From Gaiellales bacterium (GTDB lineage: Bacteria; Actinomycetota; Thermoleophilia; Gaiellales; F1-60-MAGs149), in NCBI GenBank assembly GCA_030831375.1, contig JAURLF010000129.1:1-11289 (forward strand): DNA of 11,289 nucleotides, written 5' to 3'. The notes under the pieces are model-generated. The model ran no database searches. It was not told the origin of the DNA and saw nothing but the letters and a program-made list of their open reading frames with translations. Made by a program: the position numbers and the translations under genes. Every line of letters starts with the position of its first letter. The first letter of the stretch is position 1. Positions 8,586-11,289 of the stretch are shown here, one piece after another.

Positions 8586-9501
8586 TGCCCAGCACCTCCT
8601 GTGCCTTCGCGAGCCCGTCCGGGTCGCTGATCGAGAGAGCGGTCAGGTCGCGGTCGATGCGGCGGATCAGCCCGCTCAGGACGTTGCCGGGCCCGACCTC
8701 GACGAACGTGTCCGCGCCGTCCGCAGCCAGCGTCCGGATCGCCTGCGTGAAGCGCACCGGCGCGCCGAGCTGGTCCATCAGGATCGGCACCAGCCCCGTC
8801 TCGTCCTCGTGCCGGCAGGTGACCGTCGAGAAGAACCCGATCGCCGGTGCCGAGAACGTCGCCGCCTCGAGCGCGGGGCGCAGGTCGTCGGCGGCCGCGG
8901 CGGTCAGGGGCGAGTGGAACGCGCCGGAGACGGCCAGCTTGATCGCGCGCCGCGCGCCCGCCTCGGTCGCCGCCTCGACCAGGCGGTCGACGGCGGCGTC
9001 CTCGCCGGAGACGACGATCTGGCCGGGGCAGTTGTAGTTCGCGACCCAGACGCCGTCGATGCCGTCGCAGAGCTCCTCCACCTGCGGGTCCTCGAGGCCG
9101 ATCACGGCGGCCATCGCGCCGGGGGCGCGTGCCGCCGCGGCCGCGGTCGCCTCGCCGCGGGCGCGCGTCAGGCGCACGGCGTCGGCCACGGTCAGGATGC
9201 CGGCGGCGACGAGCGCCGCGTACTCGCCCGCGGAGTGGCCGATCGCCACCTGCGCGTCGAGGCCCGCCTCGCGGACGGCGGCCAGGCACGCGCACGAGGC
9301 CGCGGTCAGCGCGGGCTGCGTGATCTCGGTGCGGGCGAGCGCCTCCTGCGGCCCGGAGCGGCAGAGGGCGAGCAGGTCGTCGCCGAACGCCTCGGAGGCG
9401 TCCGCGAAGACGGCGGCGGCGGCCGGCGAGGCATCCGCGAAGGCGGCGCCCATGCCGACGGACTGCGAGCCCTGGCCCGGGAAGCAGAAGGCGATGGTCA
9501 T
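8578..9501 (-). CDS. fabD: Malonyl-CoA:ACP transacylase
   Basis: This 307-residue, family-length enzyme transfers malonyl from CoA to acyl carrier protein. Visible motifs are PGQGSQ (8-13), the nucleophile elbow GHSAGEY with Ser90, Arg115 in the RARGE segment (binds the malonyl carboxylate), YNCPGQIVVSG (156-166) and His196 in SGAFHSPL (catalytic base). The elbow has Ala where most family members have Leu (GHSLGE), a mild variant. The ATG at 9501 overlaps the fabH stop by four bases (ATGA), with a G-rich site upstream. The frame runs open much further upstream but that part is a shadow of fabH. Confidence 0.94.
   Translation of the reverse strand: MTIAFCFPGQGSQSVGMGAAFADASPAAAAVFADASEAFGDDLLALCRSGPQEALARTEITQPALTAASCACLAAVREAGLDAQVAIGHSAGEYAALVAAGILTVADAVRLTRARGEATAAAAARAPGAMAAVIGLEDPQVEELCDGIDGVWVANYNCPGQIVVSGEDAAVDRLVEAATEAGARRAIKLAVSGAFHSPLTAAAADDLRPALEAATFSAPAIGFFSTVTCRHEDETGLVPILMDQLGAPVRFTQAIRTLAADGADTFVEVGPGNVLSGLIRRIDRDLTALSISDPDGLAKAQEVLGNG
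8593..8600 (-). promoter_or_regulatory. Strong Shine-Dalgarno site for fabG inside fabD
   Basis: On the minus strand the bases read AGGAGGTG, complementary to the 16S 3' end, seven bases before the fabG ATG. It is the best ribosome site in the window and lies within the last codons of fabD. It supports independent, high-level initiation of fabG in addition to coupling from the overlapping upstream gene. Confidence 0.75.
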
Positions 9502-10490
9502 GCGGGGTCCCCCATCCAGCGGATCAGGCACGTGCCCCAGGCGAGGCCGCCGCCGAGGCCCATCATCAACAGCCGCTGGCCCGGCTGCAAGCGCCCGGTG
9601 CGCCACGCGTGGTCGAGGCAGAGCGGGATCGACGCCGACGAGGTGTTGCCGTAGCGGTCGAGCGTGATCACGGTGCGCTCCATCGGGAAGCCGAGCCGCT
9701 GCACCCCGCTCTCGATGATGCGCAGGTTCGCCTGATGCGGCACCAGCAGGTCGATGTCGTCCTGCGCGTAGCCCCCGGCGTCGAGCACCCGCCGCGCCGA
9801 GTCGACGATGACGTGCGTCGCGAAGCGGTACACGGCGTTGCCGTTCATGCGGATGTTCTTGTCGAGCGGGTTGCCGCCGCGCGGCGTCAGGTCGCCGTAG
9901 AGGTCGAAGCCCTTCGAGCCGTCGACGCCGAGCTCGACCGCGATCGGCTCCGCGGTCGGCGCGGCGCCCTTGCGCAGGATCACGGCGCCGGCGCCATCGC
10001 CGAAGAGGATGCAGGTGCCGCGGTCCTCCCAGTCGGTGATCCGCGAGAGGATCTCGGAGCCGATCACCATCACGGTGCTCGCGAAGCCCGCCTGGATCTG
10101 GGCGATGCCGTGGGAGAGCGCGTACGCGAAGCCGGCGCAGGCGACGAGCACGTCGAGGGCGCCCGCCCCGTGCGCGCCGACCTCGTCCGCCACGAGCGCC
10201 GAGATGGACGGGAACGAGCGCTCCGGCGACGCCGTGGACGTGATGATCAGGTCGATCTCGGCGGGCGCGATGTCCGCGCGGTCGAGGGCCTGCCGGGCCG
10301 CGTCGATCGCGAGGCTCGTGACGGTCTGCTCGTCGGCGGCGATGCGCCGCTCGCGGATCCCGGTGCGCTCCACGATCCACGCGTCGTCCGTGTCCACCAT
10401 CGTGGAGATCTCGGCGTTGGTCAGGACCCGCTCGGGGATCGCGGCGCCGACCGCGACGATCGCGATGTCGCTCGGAGTCGCGCCGATCAC
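9498..10490 (-). CDS. fabH: 3-oxoacyl-[acyl-carrier-protein] synthase III (KAS III)
   Basis: This 330-residue initiating condensing enzyme joins an acyl-CoA primer to malonyl-ACP. The FabH triad is present: Cys118 in VACAGF, His252 in PHQAN and Asn282 in YGNTSSAS. WIVERTGIRERR (38-49), the CoA-binding region, and the terminal GGGLAWGTCLIRW are also typical. Whether it prefers acetyl-CoA or branched primers cannot be read from the sequence. The start is GTG at 10490, forming a GTGA overlap with the fabZ stop, with GAGGAG (minus strand, 10499-10504) eight bases upstream. The longer open frame upstream overlaps fabZ and is rejected as a start. Confidence 0.94.
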   Translation of the reverse strand: MIGATPSDIAIVAVGAAIPERVLTNAEISTMVDTDDAWIVERTGIRERRIAADEQTVTSLAIDAARQALDRADIAPAEIDLIITSTASPERSFPSISALVADEVGAHGAGALDVLVACAGFAYALSHGIAQIQAGFASTVMVIGSEILSRITDWEDRGTCILFGDGAGAVILRKGAAPTAEPIAVELGVDGSKGFDLYGDLTPRGGNPLDKNIRMNGNAVYRFATHVIVDSARRVLDAGGYAQDDIDLLVPHQANLRIIESGVQRLGFPMERTVITLDRYGNTSSASIPLCLDHAWRTGRLQPGQRLLMMGLGGGLAWGTCLIRWMGDPA

Positions 10491-10930
10491 GCGGGCGGCT
10501 CCTCGAGCAGGCCGAAGGTGAGGACGCCCTCCACGGCGGCCTCGCCGCCGACCGTCGCCTCGCCGTTGACCCGCCCGATGCGGCCGCGCAACCGGTCCAC
10601 CGTGATCACCATGTCGAGCACGTCGCCCGGCCGCACGATGCGCCGGAAGCGGACGCCGTCGATCCCCGCGAAGACCCCGAACTTGCCCATGTGGTCGGGA
10701 TGCGTGAGCGCGCAGACCGCGGCGGTCTGGGCCATCGCCTCGACCATGGTCACGCCCGGCACGATCGGGTTGCCCGGGAAGTGGCCGGCCAGGAACCACT
10801 CGTCGCCGGTGATCGTCCAGCGTCCGTGCGCCCGCACGCCGGGCTCGAGCTCGACGATCTCGTCGACGAACAGGAACGGGTCGCGGTGCGGGATGATCGC
10901 CTGGATGGCGTCGCGGTCGAGCGCCGTCAC
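10487..10930 (-). CDS. fabZ: 3-hydroxyacyl-[acyl-carrier-protein] dehydratase
   Basis: This 147-residue single hot-dog-fold dehydratase removes water from 3-hydroxyacyl-ACP. The motifs are intact: IPHRDPFLFVDEI (13-25), the catalytic His50 in GHFPGNP and Glu64 in MVEAMAQ on the central helix. Length and motif spacing are those of FabZ rather than FabA. The GTG start at 10930 is chosen because a GGAGG site lies five bases upstream and the homologous region begins here. An ATG further upstream in the same frame would add about 60 residues with no similarity to FabZ and would run into divergent birA. It is the first gene of the seven-gene operon. Confidence 0.94.
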   Translation of the reverse strand: MTALDRDAIQAIIPHRDPFLFVDEIVELEPGVRAHGRWTITGDEWFLAGHFPGNPIVPGVTMVEAMAQTAAVCALTHPDHMGKFGVFAGIDGVRFRRIVRPGDVLDMVITVDRLRGRIGRVNGEATVGGEAAVEGVLTFGLLEEPPA

Positions 10931-10988
10931 CTGGGCCTCCGGCGCGGGTTGATGCGGGGGTTGGCGAACACGGGGGTATCGTAGCCGC
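10931..10988. promoter_or_regulatory. Divergent fabZ/birA intergenic promoter region
   Basis: These 58 bases separate two start codons facing away from each other and so should hold the promoters of both the fatty-acid operon and birA. The sequence TATCGTA (10977-10983) contains TATCGT on the plus strand and TACGAT on the minus strand, each matching the actinobacterial -10 pattern TAnnnT. Plus-strand initiation about seven bases downstream would fall on the birA GTG itself. Minus-strand initiation would give a leader of about 40 bases before fabZ. No convincing -35 box is correctly spaced on either strand. No operator for a fatty-acid regulator was recognised. Confidence 0.45.
10936..10940 (-). 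promoter_or_regulatory. Shine-Dalgarno site of fabZ
   Basis: The minus strand reads GGAGG five bases before the GTG at 10930. It decides the fabZ start over the longer frame that begins inside birA. Confidence 0.7.
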
Positions 10989-11289
10989 GTGGACACTGCG
11001 GACCCGCAGCGCGGCCCCGGCCGGATCCTGATCGAGCTCGACGCCTGCCCCTCGACGCAGGACGTCGTGCGCGAGCAGGCGCTCTCCGGCGCGCCCGCGG
11101 GCACCGCCTGCACGACCGAGCATCAGACCGCCGGCCGCGGGCGCCGGGGGCGCACCTGGACCGAGTCGCCGGGCACCGCGCTGATGTTCTCGTACCTCGC
11201 GCGCCCCTCCCGCCCCCTCGCGGAGCTCGGCCCGCTCTCCCTCGTCGTCGGCATCAGCCTGGCCGAGACCCTGCCGCTCGGCCCGCGGC
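10989..11289 (+). CDS. birA: Biotin--[acetyl-CoA-carboxylase] ligase (partial, N-terminal 100 residues)
   Basis: The frame from GTG 10989 is open to the window end. It carries the biotin-protein ligase signature: CPSTQD (20-25), then the biotin/ATP loop TEHQTAGRGRRGRTW and an FSYLARP stretch. The enzyme makes biotinyl-AMP and attaches biotin to the carrier protein of acetyl-CoA carboxylase. The catalytic domain begins almost at once, with no room for the winged-helix DNA-binding domain of E. coli BirA. It is therefore a group I, enzyme-only ligase and should not repress biotin genes. No Shine-Dalgarno sequence precedes the start, which fits a leaderless mRNA. The gene is cut by the right edge. 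Its position beside accD/accA is functionally coherent. Confidence 0.9.
   Translation, partial: MDTADPQRGPGRILIELDACPSTQDVVREQALSGAPAGTACTTEHQTAGRGRRGRTWTESPGTALMFSYLARPSRPLAELGPLSLVVGISLAETLPLGPR

Noticed and set aside
9609..10952. 447-residue open frame on the plus strand opposite fabH/fabZ
   Set aside because: Shadow of two enzymes with intact active sites; no ribosome site or recognisable motif.
10931..11113. Longer fabZ starting inside birA
   Set aside because: The added residues do not resemble FabZ, and a good Shine-Dalgarno site sits directly before the GTG at 10930.

Overview
The window is very GC-rich and contains no gene-free stretch over 60 bases. The dense overlapping genes, frequent GTG starts (8 of 13 assigned starts) and G/C-ending codons suggest an actinobacterium. 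Separate bacterial-type AccA and AccD subunits next to a full type II FAS cluster would fit a deep-branching class such as Thermoleophilia (Solirubrobacterales-like). That placement is inference; no rRNA or phylogenetic marker was compared.

Left half, plus strand (about 1-4751): after the tail of an unidentified gene (1-111) comes a five-gene operon whose neighbours all overlap by 1-4 bases. In order it encodes a lipoprotein with a DUF4430 / transcobalamin beta-like domain, an ECF transporter T subunit, two ECF ATPases fused in one chain, an integral-membrane substrate-binding (S) subunit, and a secreted six-repeat alpha/alpha-toroid protein of the prenyltransferase/squalene-cyclase-like fold. 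Animal intrinsic factor and transcobalamin consist of just these two extracytoplasmic folds joined together. The operon therefore reads as a complete ECF importer with a split, two-part transcobalamin-like capture device. The likely substrate is a corrinoid (vitamin B12 or a precursor), but this is inferred and not shown.

Right half, minus strand (10930 down to 4753): a seven-gene fatty-acid operon, fabZ-fabH-fabD-fabG-fabF-accD-accA. It covers malonyl-CoA formation (carboxyltransferase half only), malonyl transfer to ACP, initiation, condensation, ketoreduction and dehydration. No acyl carrier protein, enoyl reductase, biotin carboxylase or biotin carrier gene lies in the window. Every junction is an overlap of 1-8 bases or a 2-base gap. 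The operon meets the transporter operon head-on, with one base between the two stop codons.

Right edge: birA (biotin-protein ligase, cut by the window end) is divergent from fabZ across 58 bases. That gap holds a nearly symmetric TATCGTA element that could serve as a -10 box on both strands. On the birA side it would give a leaderless mRNA. The best candidate for an under-described system here is the ECF operon with its split transcobalamin-like proteins.
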